A DNA stretch of 48,441 nt from Vulcanococcus limneticus LL (GCF_002252705.1 NZ_NQLA01000023.1:1-48441), one strand, 5' to 3'. Counted from the stretch's first letter, positions 14,198-23,196 are shown. Notes: a model not told the origin generated them from the sequence alone. Numbers and translations: made by a program.

Positions 14198-15841
14198 TCA
14201 CGTTCGTTCCGCCTCGCTGTCGAAGCTGCGGTAGCTCAGGGCTTCGGCCACGGCGCCCCCATCCACCTGCTCCTGGCCGGCTAGGTCGGCGATGGTGCGG
14301 GCTACCCGCAGCACCCGCTCCGCGGCCCGGGCGCTGAGGCCGCGCCGGTCCATCGCCAGCCGCCACAGCTCCAGCGCCTGGGGGGCCGCCCGCAGGTGCT
14401 GGCGGAGGGTCCGGCCAGAGAGCTGGCCGTTGCCGCAGCCCGCGGGATTGCGGGCTGCCATGCGCCGGCGGGCCGCCGCCACCCGTTCGGCCACCACCGC
14501 GCTCGATTCCGGCGCGGCCGCACTGGCCCCGCTGTCGCCATGGCCATCCAGCTCGCCCGCCTCCAGCCGCCGAACCACCACCTGCAGGTCGAGGCGATCC
14601 AGAAGGGGACCCGCCAGGCGCCCCCAGTACTGGCCCCGCAGCCGCTCGCCGCAGCGGCAGGCCCGCACGGGATCGCCGAACCAGCCGCATGGGCAGGGGT
14701 TGGTGGCGGCCACGAGGGAGACCGTGCAGGGAAAGCGGACCCGCTGGCGGGCGCGGCTGATCCACACCTCCCCCTCCTCCAGGGGCTGGCGCAGCTGGTT
14801 GAGCACGTCGCGGCGGTACTCGGCGAGTTCATCGAGGAAGAGCACGCCCCGGTGGGCCAGGGCCAGTTCCCCGGGCCGCGGGATGCTGCCGCCCCCCACC
14901 AGGGCCGCGCTGGAACAGCTGTGGTGAGGCGCGCGGAAGGGGCGGCGTCGCAGCGGTTCCCCGCCGGGTCCCAGCAGGCCCGCCACCGAGTAGAGGCAGC
15001 TGAGCTCGAGAATCTCATCGTCCTCCAGGGGCGGCAGCAGGGCCGGCAGGCGCCGGGCCAGCATCGTCTTGCCGCTGCCAGGGGGACCCACCAGCAGCAG
15101 GTGATGGCCGCCGGCCGCCGCGATCTCCAGGGCGCGGCGGCCGTGCAGCTGGCCCTGCACGTCCGCCAGGTCCAGGTCGTTGGGTGCGGGGCCGGGGGGC
15201 GTGGCTGTAGCCGAGGGGGAGAGAGACGCCCGATGGGCCTGGGCGGCTGCCTCTGACCTGGGGCCCCGCTGGCCTGGATCCTGCCCCGGTTGCCGCCGGC
15301 CAGCCTGCCGCTCCTGTCCCTGCCCTGGATCCGGCTCCGCCAGGCGGTTCAGCACCTCCAGCAGGGTGCCGGCCGGCACCAGGGGCAGGCCGGCCACCAG
15401 GGAGGCCTCAGCCCGATTGGCCGCCGGCAGTACCAGGGCCCGGGCGCCGGCCTGGCGGGCCGCCATCGCCACGGCCATCGCCCCCCGCACAGGCCGCAGG
15501 CTGCCGTCCAGGCCCAGTTCGCCGGCGCACCAGATGCCAGTCAGCTGCTGCGGTTCCAGCTGGCCGCTGGCCACCAGTACCGCCAGGGCGATCGGCAGAT
15601 CAAAGGCAGGTCCCTCCTTGCGCAGGTCCGCCGGTGCCAGGTTCACGATCACCCGCGTGAGCGGCATGCGCAGGCCGCTGTTGCGCAGCGCCGCCCTCAC
15701 CCGCTCCCGCGACTCCTGCACCGCCGCATCGGCCAGGCCCACCATCAACAGCCCCGGCAGGCCCGGGGCGATGTCGACCTCGACGGCTACCTCCACCGCC
15801 TCCAGGCCCACGAGAGCCGCACCGCTGCAGCGTGCCAACAT
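14198..15841 (-). CDS. comM: YifB/ComM-type Mg-chelatase-like AAA+ ATPase
   Basis: A 547-residue protein. The N-terminal ChlI domain (about 15-175) contains GLADAAVQESRERVRAALRN; the AAA+ domain has Walker A GPPGSGKT near residue 250 and Walker B LFLDELAEY, followed by ATNPCPCGW. The C-terminal Mg-chelatase domain is near 455-547. In naturally transformable bacteria ComM is a helicase that promotes branch migration during uptake of DNA with heterology. The ATG at 15841 gives the standard MLARCSGAALVG beginning. The linker between the first two domains (about 175-235) is unusually long and rich in Gln, Pro and Ala. The gene is divergent from the HIT gene. Confidence 0.9.
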   Translation of the reverse strand: MLARCSGAALVGLEAVEVAVEVDIAPGLPGLLMVGLADAAVQESRERVRAALRNSGLRMPLTRVIVNLAPADLRKEGPAFDLPIALAVLVASGQLEPQQLTGIWCAGELGLDGSLRPVRGAMAVAMAARQAGARALVLPAANRAEASLVAGLPLVPAGTLLEVLNRLAEPDPGQGQERQAGRRQPGQDPGQRGPRSEAAAQAHRASLSPSATATPPGPAPNDLDLADVQGQLHGRRALEIAAAGGHHLLLVGPPGSGKTMLARRLPALLPPLEDDEILELSCLYSVAGLLGPGGEPLRRRPFRAPHHSCSSAALVGGGSIPRPGELALAHRGVLFLDELAEYRRDVLNQLRQPLEEGEVWISRARQRVRFPCTVSLVAATNPCPCGWFGDPVRACRCGERLRGQYWGRLAGPLLDRLDLQVVVRRLEAGELDGHGDSGASAAAPESSAVVAERVAAARRRMAARNPAGCGNGQLSGRTLRQHLRAAPQALELWRLAMDRRGLSARAAERVLRVARTIADLAGQEQVDGGAVAEALSYRSFDSEAERT

Positions 15842-15919
15842 CGGCCCATCCAGGGGGAACGGCTCACCAGTGCCACCCCCGTTCCAGATCCAGTCCCTCC
15901 GCCTCCTTGCCCGGCGACC

Positions 15920-16303
15920 ATGGCCGATTCCGCCGCACCCGCCCCCGCTCCAGACCCCGCGGAGGCGAACCCCACGATCTTCGGGCGCATCCTGCGGGGT
16001 GAGATCCCCTGCGATCAGGTCTATGCCGACGAGCGCTGCCTCGCCTTCCGCGACGTGCATCCCCAGGCGCCGGTACACATCCTGGTGATCCCCCGCGAGC
16101 ACCTGGTGAGCCTGGCCGAAGCCAGCCCCGAGCACGCCGCGTTGCTGGGGCATCTGCTGCTGGTGGCGGCCCAGGTGGCGCGCCAGGAAGGCCTGGAGGG
16201 GTTCCGCACCGTGATCAACAGCGGCGCCGAGGCCGGCCAGACCGTGTTCCACCTGCACGTGCACGTGCTCGGCGGTCGCCCCCTGGCCTGGCCGCCGGGC
16301 TGA
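15920..16303 (+). CDS. HIT family nucleotide-binding protein
   Basis: The 127-residue protein belongs to the Hint/PKCI branch of the histidine-triad superfamily, which hydrolyses nucleoside phosphoramidates. The triad is HLHVHV with His111, His113 and His115; His113 is the expected nucleophile. Upstream landmarks are IFGRILRGEIPCDQVY and VHILVIPREH. A 20-residue Ala/Pro-rich N-terminal extension precedes the core. The ATG at 15920 is the natural start. It is divergent from comM and precedes the ABC transporter gene by 88 bases. Confidence 0.93.
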   Translation: MADSAAPAPAPDPAEANPTIFGRILRGEIPCDQVYADERCLAFRDVHPQAPVHILVIPREHLVSLAEASPEHAALLGHLLLVAAQVARQEGLEGFRTVINSGAEAGQTVFHLHVHVLGGRPLAWPPG

Positions 16304-16391
16304 GCCCAGGGCGCCAGGGGGCCAGGGATCGCCGGCCGATACCCGCAGGAACTGCCCCGGCCGGTGAGAATGGCGCGATTCGCCTGCTCCC

Positions 16392-18401
16392 ATGAGCCCC
16401 CTTTCGGCCTTCCGCAGTCAGCTCGGCAAGCTGCAGCGCCTGGCCCAGCCCTACTTCCTGCCGATCGAGGAGACCAGCGCCTGGCAGTTCCTGCTGCTGA
16501 TCGTTGCCCTGCTCGCCGTGGTGGTGGGCTTCACGCTGCTGCTGCTCACCGGCACTGTGGCGCTGACCGGCGCCCTGATCCCCGAGCTGCAGGGCCGCTT
16601 CCTGCCCGGGGTGCCCCAGCAGGTGTCCGCCATCTGGAACAGCCCGATCGGGGCCGTCGTGATGGTGCTGTTTGTGGCGGGGGTGGCCGGTTTTGTGGCC
16701 CTGCGCAGCAAGTTGCGCCAAGGGCGCTGGCTGCCCTGGCTGCTGATGGGGGTGATCACGCTGCTGATCCTGGTGATCAACGGCATCAACGTGGGCATCA
16801 GCTACATCGCCCGCAACGTCGATAACACGTTGGTGGCCTACAAGGCCGACGAGTTCTGGCAGGTGGTGGCGATCTATGCCTTCTGCCTGGTGCTGGCCTT
16901 GCCGATCCGGGCCCTGCAGGGCTATCTGATCCCCAAGCTGGGCCTGCTCTGGCGGAAGTGGCTGAGCAGCAGGTTGCTGGGGCGCTACCTCACCAATCGG
17001 GCCTACTACGTTCTCAACCCCAACGACGAATCTGCCGAGGAGATCGACAACCCCGACCAGCGGATCTCCCAGGACACGGCCAGCTTCACCAGCACCAGCC
17101 TGAGCGTCACGGTGGAGATCGTGGCGGCCCTGCTCACTTTTGTGAGCTTCATCGTGGTGCTGTGGACAATCAGCTCCAAGCTGGCTCTGTGGCTCCTGGC
17201 CTATGCGGTGTTCGGCACCGCTCTGATCGTGTTTGCCAGCCGCAAGCTGGTGCAGCTGAACTACCTGCAGCTCAAGCTCGAGGCGGACTTCCGCTACGGC
17301 CTGGTGCACATCCGCGACAACGCAGAATCGATTGCCTTCTACGGGGGTGAACAGCAGGAATCGCGCGAGGCCGAACGGCGGCTGGGCGGGGCGATCCGCA
17401 ACTACGACCGCCTGATCGTGTGGCAGGCGCTGATCAGCGTGATCCAGCGCTCCTACGACTACTTCTCCCGCTTCCTGCCCTGGCTGGTGATCGCACCGAT
17501 CTACTTCGCCAAGGAGGTGGATTTCGGGGTGTTCGGCCAGGCCAGCATCGCCTTCAGCCAGGTGTTGTTCTCAGTGAGCTACATCGTCAACAACATCGAC
17601 CAGCTCGCCGCCTTCTCCGCCTCGATCAGCCGTCTGGAGGGCTTCCAGGGCAAGGTGGACACCATCAGCCAGCAGGTGGAGGGCCGTGAGCTCACCGCCG
17701 CTGCCCTCGCCCCCGCCGCCGACCGGGTTCTGGAGCGCAGTGGCGGCGCCATCCTGGTGCGCCACGTGGATCTGGTGCCCCCAGGCAGCGATCGCCGCCT
17801 GATCCACGACCTCAGCCTGGAGGTGGGCCCGAGCCAGCGGGTGCTGGTGGTCGGTCCGAGTGGCTGCGGCAAGACCTCCTTCCTGCGGCTGGTGAGCGGC
17901 CTGTGGGCGCCGGCCGCCGGCTTGGTGGAGCGCCCGCCGATCTCCGAGCTGCTGTTCATCCCCCAGAAGCCCTACATGATTCTGGGCAGCCTCAGGGAGC
18001 AGCTCTGCTATCCCCTCGATCCGGCTCGCTTCAGCGACGATCACCTGCGCAACGTGCTCGAGGCGGTGAAGCTGCCCGAGCTGGTGCACCGCTACCCCGA
18101 TCTGGACATCAAGCAGGACTGGCCTCGGCTGCTCTCGCTGGGGGAGCAGCAGCGCCTGGCCTTCGCGCGGCTGCTGCTCAACTCGCCCCGCTTCGTGGTG
18201 CTCGACGAGGCCACCAGCGCCCTGGACGTGGCCACCGAGCGGGACCTCTACGAGCTGCTGACCCAGCGGGAGATGGCCTTTGTGAGCGTCGGCCACCGAC
18301 CCACGCTCAAGGCCTTCCACGACACCGTGCTCCAGCTCGATGGCCTGGGCGGCTGGAAGCTGATCCCCTCCGCCAGCTATGACTTCAACTCCGGAGCCTG
18401 A
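16392..18401 (+). CDS. SbmA/BacA-like fused ABC transporter (ABC_membrane_2 type)
   Basis: The 669-residue protein fuses a membrane domain (five to six helices in residues 30-400) with a C-terminal ATPase. The family mark EEIDNPDQRISQD lies between helices, as in SbmA/BacA and peroxisomal ABCD proteins. The ATPase has GPSGCGKTS (Walker A), LSLGEQQRLAFAR (a variant signature) and VVLDEATSALD (Walker B). Relatives import vitamin B12, peptides or fatty acyl-CoA. A GAGAAT hexamer at 16366-16371 lies 21 bases before the ATG. The hli gene starts 7 bases after its stop, so the two are probably one operon; the substrate is unknown. Confidence 0.88.
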   Translation: MSPLSAFRSQLGKLQRLAQPYFLPIEETSAWQFLLLIVALLAVVVGFTLLLLTGTVALTGALIPELQGRFLPGVPQQVSAIWNSPIGAVVMVLFVAGVAGFVALRSKLRQGRWLPWLLMGVITLLILVINGINVGISYIARNVDNTLVAYKADEFWQVVAIYAFCLVLALPIRALQGYLIPKLGLLWRKWLSSRLLGRYLTNRAYYVLNPNDESAEEIDNPDQRISQDTASFTSTSLSVTVEIVAALLTFVSFIVVLWTISSKLALWLLAYAVFGTALIVFASRKLVQLNYLQLKLEADFRYGLVHIRDNAESIAFYGGEQQESREAERRLGGAIRNYDRLIVWQALISVIQRSYDYFSRFLPWLVIAPIYFAKEVDFGVFGQASIAFSQVLFSVSYIVNNIDQLAAFSASISRLEGFQGKVDTISQQVEGRELTAAALAPAADRVLERSGGAILVRHVDLVPPGSDRRLIHDLSLEVGPSQRVLVVGPSGCGKTSFLRLVSGLWAPAAGLVERPPISELLFIPQKPYMILGSLREQLCYPLDPARFSDDHLRNVLEAVKLPELVHRYPDLDIKQDWPRLLSLGEQQRLAFARLLLNSPRFVVLDEATSALDVATERDLYELLTQREMAFVSVGHRPTLKAFHDTVLQLDGLGGWKLIPSASYDFNSGA

Positions 18402-18408
18402 CCTGCCG

Positions 18409-18627
18409 ATGTCTACCAGTCCGAATCAGCCCCCGGCCAGCAGCGCCACCGGCGCCACCCCTACGCCCACCACGAGTGCCACCACCCGCGACGTGCCCGA
18501 CTTCGGCTGGAGTGCCTACGCCGAACGGGTCAACGGCCGCTTCGCCATGCTGGGCTTCGCCGCCGTGCTGGTGATCGAGGCCCTCAGCGGCGACAGCTTC
18601 CTGCACTGGGCGGGTCTGGTGCCCTGA
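18409..18627 (+). CDS. hli: High-light-inducible protein (HLIP/SCP)
   Basis: The 72-residue single-helix member of the light-harvesting-like family has the chlorophyll-binding motif E39-RVNGRFAMLGF in its membrane helix, preceded by a Ser/Thr/Pro-rich N terminus. HLIPs bind chlorophyll and carotenoid and protect photosystems or chlorophyll synthesis under excess light. The ATG at 18409 is preferred because GGAG lies 12 bases upstream. An earlier in-frame ATG at 18379 would overlap the ABC transporter gene by 23 bases. The tight spacing to that gene points to a shared transcript. Confidence 0.93.
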   Translation: MSTSPNQPPASSATGATPTPTTSATTRDVPDFGWSAYAERVNGRFAMLGFAAVLVIEALSGDSFLHWAGLVP

Positions 18628-18632
18628 GCCCT

Positions 18633-19139
18633 TCAGGGCAGCTCCATCAGGTCCACCTGCCAGCGGCCGTCGCGGCTCAGCTCCACCGCCAGTACGCGGC
18701 CATCGGCGCTGATCTGCACCTGGCGCGGCACCCCGGCCGGCTGCATCGCAATCGGCTGCAGCGCCTGTAGGGAGCGCCGGTAGAGCACCAGCTCGGTGCG
18801 CCCCTCCAGCTGGCGCACCACGGCCAGGTGCTCGCCGCGCTGATCCACGCTCACGCTGAGCGGCTGGGCGTCCGGGCGATTCAGGCCGGGCAGCGGCACA
18901 GGCGCGTTGCGCTCCAGGGCGATCAGCTCCACCCGGCCCCGCCCCTCGCCGCTGCGGATCAGTGCCAGCCAGGGGCCGGCCAGGGAGGGCGCACGCACCT
19001 CCCCGCGCTGCGCCAGCTGCAGGTTCAGCCCGATCAGGGGGCGCAGCCCGCCGCCGCAGCCGGCCAGGGCCAGAGCGCCCGCGAGCCCGCCGGCGACGCT
19101 GAAGCGCCGCAGGACTCTCCGCGCGGCTGGCCGCCTCAT
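18633..19139 (-). CDS. Small TolB-like lipoprotein (second of a pair)
   Basis: The 168-residue protein has a signal peptide ending in a lipobox (LAGC, Cys28), so it is probably lipid-anchored in the periplasm or thylakoid lumen. The mature part has repeats reminiscent of WD40/TolB propeller blades: LALIRSGEGRGRVELI, GEHLAVVRQLEGRTELVLY and GRVLAVELSRDGRWQVDLM. There are too few blades for a closed propeller, which suggests it works with its upstream neighbour. Its ATG overlaps the stop of that gene (19136-19139). Function unknown. Confidence 0.65.
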   Translation of the reverse strand: MRRPAARRVLRRFSVAGGLAGALALAGCGGGLRPLIGLNLQLAQRGEVRAPSLAGPWLALIRSGEGRGRVELIALERNAPVPLPGLNRPDAQPLSVSVDQRGEHLAVVRQLEGRTELVLYRRSLQALQPIAMQPAGVPRQVQISADGRVLAVELSRDGRWQVDLMELP

Positions 19140-19735
19140 CGCCACCTCTCCAGATGGCGCACGGCCGCCCCCCCGAGAATCACTCCGGGCGGAGCCGGGT
19201 TGCTGAGGGACTGGCCGGGGGGCAGATCCGGCTCCAACAGCCCCCTCAGGTCGTAGAGCTCCACCCGGGTCTGGCCGCCCTCCACCAGCTGCAGGGCCAG
19301 CTGGCGGGCATCGGGGGCCAGGCTCAGCCGCTCGGGTTCCCGGCCCCCTGGCAGCGGCAGCGGGTGGAGCTGGCCCGTGGCCCGGTCTTCCACCACCGCC
19401 AGGCGCTGCGGGCCCTGTTGCACCAGTAGAGCGAGATAGCGCCCGTTCCAGCTCAGCGAAGGGGAGCTGTGGGGCTGGCGGCCACGCAGGTGCCGCAACG
19501 GCAACACGGTGCCGCTGCGGCGCTCCTGCAGCAGCACGGTGTTGCGGCCCCCTCGCTCCACCACCGACGCCAGCAGCCGGCCATCGCCGCTGAGAGCTGG
19601 ATCCTGACGGCTCTCCTGACCCAGACCCAGGGGGGTGCTGGGCTGGCGCCGCAGGCCCCAGGGGGCCGCGCAGCTTGCAATGGCCAGCAGCAGGGGAAGC
19701 GCCCCCAGCAGGCGGAGGGGGCTGCGGCGCCGCAC
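19136..19735 (-). CDS. Small TolB-like lipoprotein (first of a pair)
   Basis: A 199-residue protein starting at GTG 19735, with a signal peptide and lipobox IASC (Cys22). The mature part has blade-like repeats GDGRLLASVVERGGRNTVLL, NGRYLALLVQQGPQRLAVVE and DARQLALQLVEGGQTRVELY, the same style as the protein encoded immediately downstream. The two genes overlap by four bases and lie 8 bases after ycf66, suggesting a ycf66-lipoprotein-lipoprotein transcript. No specific function can be assigned. Confidence 0.65.
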   Translation of the reverse strand: MRRRSPLRLLGALPLLLAIASCAAPWGLRRQPSTPLGLGQESRQDPALSGDGRLLASVVERGGRNTVLLQERRSGTVLPLRHLRGRQPHSSPSLSWNGRYLALLVQQGPQRLAVVEDRATGQLHPLPLPGGREPERLSLAPDARQLALQLVEGGQTRVELYDLRGLLEPDLPPGQSLSNPAPPGVILGGAAVRHLERWR

Positions 19736-19743
19736 CCGCGGGC

Positions 19744-20799
19744 TCAGTCGTCGAAGCGGGAGCTGTTGTCCCGCGGGGCACCCGGGGCCGCACCTCCTGG
19801 AGTGGCCGGGCTGCCGGTTGGGCCTTTGCTGGGGCCGCCGGGCCGGATCGGACTGAAGTCGGCATCGCTCACCCCTGGCTGGCTGGCCCGGCCGCCGGCG
19901 GCCGCTGAACCGCGCTCATTGGTGGGGCGGGCGCTGTAGGGCGAGCCCTGGGGAATCCCGGCCTGGCGACCCCGGGCTCCGGGGGCTGGGGACGCATCCG
20001 CGCCACCTGCTGAAGGACCGGTTGCCGTGGGTCGGCGGCTGGAGCGGGGGAGGTCATCGCTGGCGGCGACGGGCCGGCTGCCGCGGCGCTGCTCCTCGCG
20101 GCCCTGGCGGCGGGCGCCGAAGTCGCTGCTGGGAGCGCCGCTGGCGCCGCGGGGAGCACCGCCACCGGCGCTGTAACGGCTGGCCCGGGGGCTGAAGTCG
20201 TCAGCTTCGGAGCCGCGGGCTTCAGCTCCGCGGGGCTCCGGCGGAGCGCCGGGCTCGCGGTCGCTGCGATCCCAGAGATCGGCGGCGGGGCCGCGGCCGC
20301 TCCGGGAGGCGGCGCGCTCTGGGATGGCGGCCCTGGCCGGGCGCCGCGGCCGATAGAAATCATCCTCCTCGGAGGCGTCGTAGCCGGCCTCGTCGCGGGA
20401 GCGGATGCGACGGCGCAGCGGTTGCGGCTCGTCGAAGCGGTCCACGTCGTCGCCCCAGTCCCGGCCGCCGCCCATGCGGGGCCGGACCGGTGCCTCTTCA
20501 TCGTCGAAATAGGAGGAGCGGCGCGCCTGCTCGGTGGTCACCCCCCGCAGCCGCACGCTCTCGTAGGCGAAGAACACCGTGGTGCCCGCCAGCAGGAACT
20601 GGCCGAACTGCAGGATCGGGTCCAGGCGCCAGCCCTGGAAAAACAGAATGCCGCCGCAGAGCAGGCCCACGGCGGCGAAGAAGACGTCGTAATCCCTGGC
20701 GAGAGCCGGCTTGAAGCTCCTCATGAAGTAGAGGAACGCTCCACCCACCGCCAGCACGATGCCAACGATGCTGGCCCAGTTCAGACTGGCATTGACCAC
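19744..20799 (-). CDS. ycf66: Ycf66 family protein
   Basis: The 351-residue protein has a conserved N-terminal membrane part (about 1-90): NWASIVGIVLAVGGAFLYFM, then LARDYDVFFAAVGLLCGGIL and LDPILQFGQFLLAGTTVFFA. These are the family hallmarks. The remaining 250 residues are disordered, rich in Arg, Ser, Gly and Pro. Ycf66 is conserved in cyanobacteria and some plastids; its role is not established. GTG at 20799 gives the expected start. It lies downstream of psbX on the same strand, an arrangement I recall from other picocyanobacteria. Confidence 0.9.
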   Translation of the reverse strand: MVNASLNWASIVGIVLAVGGAFLYFMRSFKPALARDYDVFFAAVGLLCGGILFFQGWRLDPILQFGQFLLAGTTVFFAYESVRLRGVTTEQARRSSYFDDEEAPVRPRMGGGRDWGDDVDRFDEPQPLRRRIRSRDEAGYDASEEDDFYRPRRPARAAIPERAASRSGRGPAADLWDRSDREPGAPPEPRGAEARGSEADDFSPRASRYSAGGGAPRGASGAPSSDFGARRQGREEQRRGSRPVAASDDLPRSSRRPTATGPSAGGADASPAPGARGRQAGIPQGSPYSARPTNERGSAAAGGRASQPGVSDADFSPIRPGGPSKGPTGSPATPGGAAPGAPRDNSSRFDD

Positions 20800-20872
20800 G
20801 GTTCAAGTGCCCGGTGGGGCCACAGTGTCGCCGCCCCTGTGCCAGCACTCTAGGGATCGCCGTGGAAAAACC

Positions 20873-20995
20873 TCAGAGGCGGCGGTCCACCTGGTCGTTC
20901 TGGCTGATCAGAACCAGGGCGATGCTGATGGGGATCACCACGATCACGGCGCCCCACACGAGGCTGCTCAGGAAGTTGGAGAGAGAAGCGGTCAT
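20873..20995 (-). CDS. psbX: Photosystem II protein PsbX
   Basis: A 40-residue single-helix subunit of photosystem II. The sequence [20 protein letters not shown] followed by [15 protein letters not shown] and a basic tail matches the PsbX pattern of a short lumenal start, one hydrophobic helix and SQND at the stromal end. PsbX sits next to cytochrome b559 and affects QB-site function. Start ATG at 20995, stop TGA ending at 20873. A minus-strand TAGGAT hexamer (21023-21018) lies 23 bases upstream and may be its -10. It is divergent from the YggT-type gene. Confidence 0.9.
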   Translation of the reverse strand: MTASLSNFLSSLVWGAVIVVIPISIALVLISQNDQVDRRL

Positions 20996-21072
20996 GGCGG
21001 CTGCAGATCCGGCGGCGATCCTAGGCAGTGATGGCGGCTTCCTACGATCGGATTCCAGCCGCTTAGAGCTTT

Positions 21073-21393
21073 GTGACGGGACCTGCCGCCCTGCTGCCGA
21101 TCGCCCACCTGGTGCTGGGGCTGCTGTTGGCGGCCTGGACGCTGCTGTTCCTGTTTCGGATCGTGCTCACCTGGTATCCCCAGGTGGATCTGAGCCGGGG
21201 GGCGATGCGGCTGCTGGCTTTGCCCACCGAGCCTTTCCTGGCGGCCACCCGCCGGCTGATCCAGCCCATCGGCGGTGTGGACGTGACCCCGGTGATCTGG
21301 GTGGGCCTGGTGAGCCTGCTGCGGGAGCTGGTGGTGGGCCAGCAGGGCCTGCTGACCCAGGTGATGCTCCACGCCAGCGTGCGGCCGGCCTGA
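21073..21393 (+). CDS. YggT family membrane protein
   Basis: A 106-residue protein of the YggT/Ycf19 family, with a first hydrophobic helix (about 8-30) ending in the conserved FRIVLTWYP and the motif [20 protein letters not shown] before a second membrane segment. In cyanobacteria and plastids such proteins (CCB3/YlmG relatives) are linked to cytochrome maturation or nucleoid and thylakoid organisation. The start is GTG at 21073. It is divergent from psbX and converges with accC. Confidence 0.88.
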   Translation: MTGPAALLPIAHLVLGLLLAAWTLLFLFRIVLTWYPQVDLSRGAMRLLALPTEPFLAATRRLIQPIGGVDVTPVIWVGLVSLLRELVVGQQGLLTQVMLHASVRPA

Positions 21394-21444
21394 GCGGGCT
21401 GGCTGGGGTCAGGCCGAGGCCGGCCGCTGGCTTGGGCTGTGCCC

Positions 21445-22803
21445 CTACTTGCCGTTCTGGGGCAGCATCTCCTGCTCCACGAACTTGGTGTGCACATCGC
21501 CGCGCTGGAACTCGGGCCGATCCAGCAACTGCAGGTGGAATTCGATCGTGGTGGGGATGCCGGTCACGGCACACTCCGAGAGGGCGCGGCGCAGGCGGCG
21601 CAGGGCGTGGTCCCGGTCGGTGCCCCAGACAATCAGCTTGCCGATCAGCGAGTCGTAGAAGGGGGGGATCTCGTAGCCCGTGTAGACGTGGCTGTCGAAG
21701 CGCACGCCAGGGCCGCCAGGGGGGAGCCAGCCGGTGATCTTGCCGGGGGCGGGGCGGAAGTTCTGGCGGGGATCCTCGGCGTTGATGCGCACCTCGATGG
21801 CATGGCCGGTGAGTTTCACGTCCTCCTGGCGGAAGGAGATCGGCTCGCCGCCGGCGATGCGGAGCTGTTCGGCGATCAGGTCCACCCCGGTGACCATCTC
21901 GGTGACGGGATGCTCCACCTGGATGCGGGTGTTCATCTCCATGAAATAGAAGGCGCCGCTGCGGTCCACCAGGAACTCCACCGTGCCGGCACCCTCGTAG
22001 CCGATCGTGCGGGCCGCGGCCACGGCCGCATCACCCATCTGGCGGCGCAGGTCGGCGTTGATGGCCACGCTGGGGGCCTCTTCCAGCAGTTTCTGGTGGC
22101 GGCGCTGGATCGAGCAGTCGCGCTCGCCCAGGTGCACCACGTTGCCGTGGCGATCGGCCAGCACCTGCACCTCCACGTGCCGGGGCCGGTCGATGAACTT
22201 CTCCATGTAGAGGCCAGGGTTGCCGAAGGCGGCTTCCGCCTCGCCCTGGGCGGCCTTGAACAGGCTCTCCAGCTGGTCGGCACCGGGCACCAGGCGCATG
22301 CCCCGGCCGCCGCCGCCGGCCGTGGCCTTGATCATCACCGGGTAGCCCATGGCCTCGGCCAGGCTATGGGCCTCCTCGACGCTCTGCAGCAGGCCTTCGC
22401 TGCCGGGGATGGTGGGTACACCCACCCGCTGCATGGTGGCCTTGGCCGTGGATTTATCGCCCATCGAGCGGATCGCCTCGGGCGAGGGACCCACGAAGGT
22501 GAGGCCGTGCGCGGCGCAGATCTCGGCAAACTTGTCGTTCTCGGCCAGGAAGCCGTAGCCGGGGTGGATTGCGTCAGCCCCGCGTGACGTGGCGGCCGCC
22601 AGGATGTTGGGGATGTTCAGGTAGCTCTTGCTGCTGGGGGCATCGCCCACGCACACGGCCTCGTCGGCCAGCTGCACGTGCAGGGCGTTGCGGTCCACCG
22701 TGCTGTACACGGCGACGGTGGGAATCCCCAGTTCCCGGCAGCTGCGCAGGATTCGAAGAGCGATTTCGCCACGGTTGGCGATCAGCAGTTTGCCGATGGG
22801 CAT
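21445..22803 (-). CDS. accC: Acetyl-CoA carboxylase biotin carboxylase subunit
   Basis: A 452-residue ATP-grasp enzyme that carboxylates the biotin of BCCP, the first half-reaction of fatty acid synthesis. The N-terminal [10 protein letters not shown], the ATP-binding loop [11 protein letters not shown] (about 159-169), and the catalytic-site phrase [15 protein letters not shown] are all intact. The length is normal. The ATG at 22803 gives the standard start [14 protein letters not shown] minus-strand TACAGT (22841-22836) upstream may be its -10. It converges with the YggT gene. Confidence 0.97.
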   Translation of the reverse strand: MPIGKLLIANRGEIALRILRSCRELGIPTVAVYSTVDRNALHVQLADEAVCVGDAPSSKSYLNIPNILAAATSRGADAIHPGYGFLAENDKFAEICAAHGLTFVGPSPEAIRSMGDKSTAKATMQRVGVPTIPGSEGLLQSVEEAHSLAEAMGYPVMIKATAGGGGRGMRLVPGADQLESLFKAAQGEAEAAFGNPGLYMEKFIDRPRHVEVQVLADRHGNVVHLGERDCSIQRRHQKLLEEAPSVAINADLRRQMGDAAVAAARTIGYEGAGTVEFLVDRSGAFYFMEMNTRIQVEHPVTEMVTGVDLIAEQLRIAGGEPISFRQEDVKLTGHAIEVRINAEDPRQNFRPAPGKITGWLPPGGPGVRFDSHVYTGYEIPPFYDSLIGKLIVWGTDRDHALRRLRRALSECAVTGIPTTIEFHLQLLDRPEFQRGDVHTKFVEQEMLPQNGK

Positions 22804-23051
22804 CCGCGGGAGTCCGGCAGCGCAGGCCGCAGGGGACTGTATCAGCGCTCACTGGCCGGCACCGGCGGCAGACCCGGCCGTCGCTGGGCTGGGGCGCTGG
22901 CCGGGCGGGCGATGGGTATATTGCTCGGGCGGGACGCCCCTGGGCGGCTCCGATCCCTCACCTCGACCAGTGTTCGCCCACGGCTTTCGCCAATGGCTGC
23001 ACTGCTCAGGACCTCCCCCGATCCGACCTTCGGTCTGATCACTCAAACCAC
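22804..23051. other. 248-base divergent intergenic region (accC / tRNA-Leu)
   Basis: No protein gene is supported. Visible elements are a minus-strand TACAGT (22841-22836) likely belonging to accC, a plus-strand TATATT at 22917-22922, and a short hairpin GGGCG-GGA-CGCCC at 22927-22939. A second hairpin is centred on GACC-TTC-GGTC near 23030, just before the tRNA. The TATATT could start a tRNA precursor with a leader or a small RNA, which cannot be decided here. Confidence 0.35.
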
Positions 23052-23133
23052 GCGGATGTGGTGGAATTGGTAGACACGCACGTTTGAGGGGCGTGTGACT
23101 TCGGTCTTGCGAGTTCAAGTCTCGCCATCCGCA
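23052..23133 (+). tRNA. tRNA-Leu (GAG anticodon)
   Basis: The 82-base gene has acceptor arms GCGGATG (23052-23058) and CATCCGC (23126-23132) with discriminator A. The D region GTGGAATTGGTAGACACG is typical of tRNA-Leu. The anticodon stem CACGT/GCGTG holds loop TTGAGGG, so the anticodon GAG is at 23086-23088. A variable arm (ACTTCGGT) precedes the T arm GCGAG-TTCAAGT-CTCGC. CCA is not encoded. Confidence 0.95.
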
Positions 23134-23196
23134 TACTGAATCACCGGGCCGTCTGCTCTCAGGCCTCTCGCCTCCAAATTCGTTCGCCCTCAGCCC

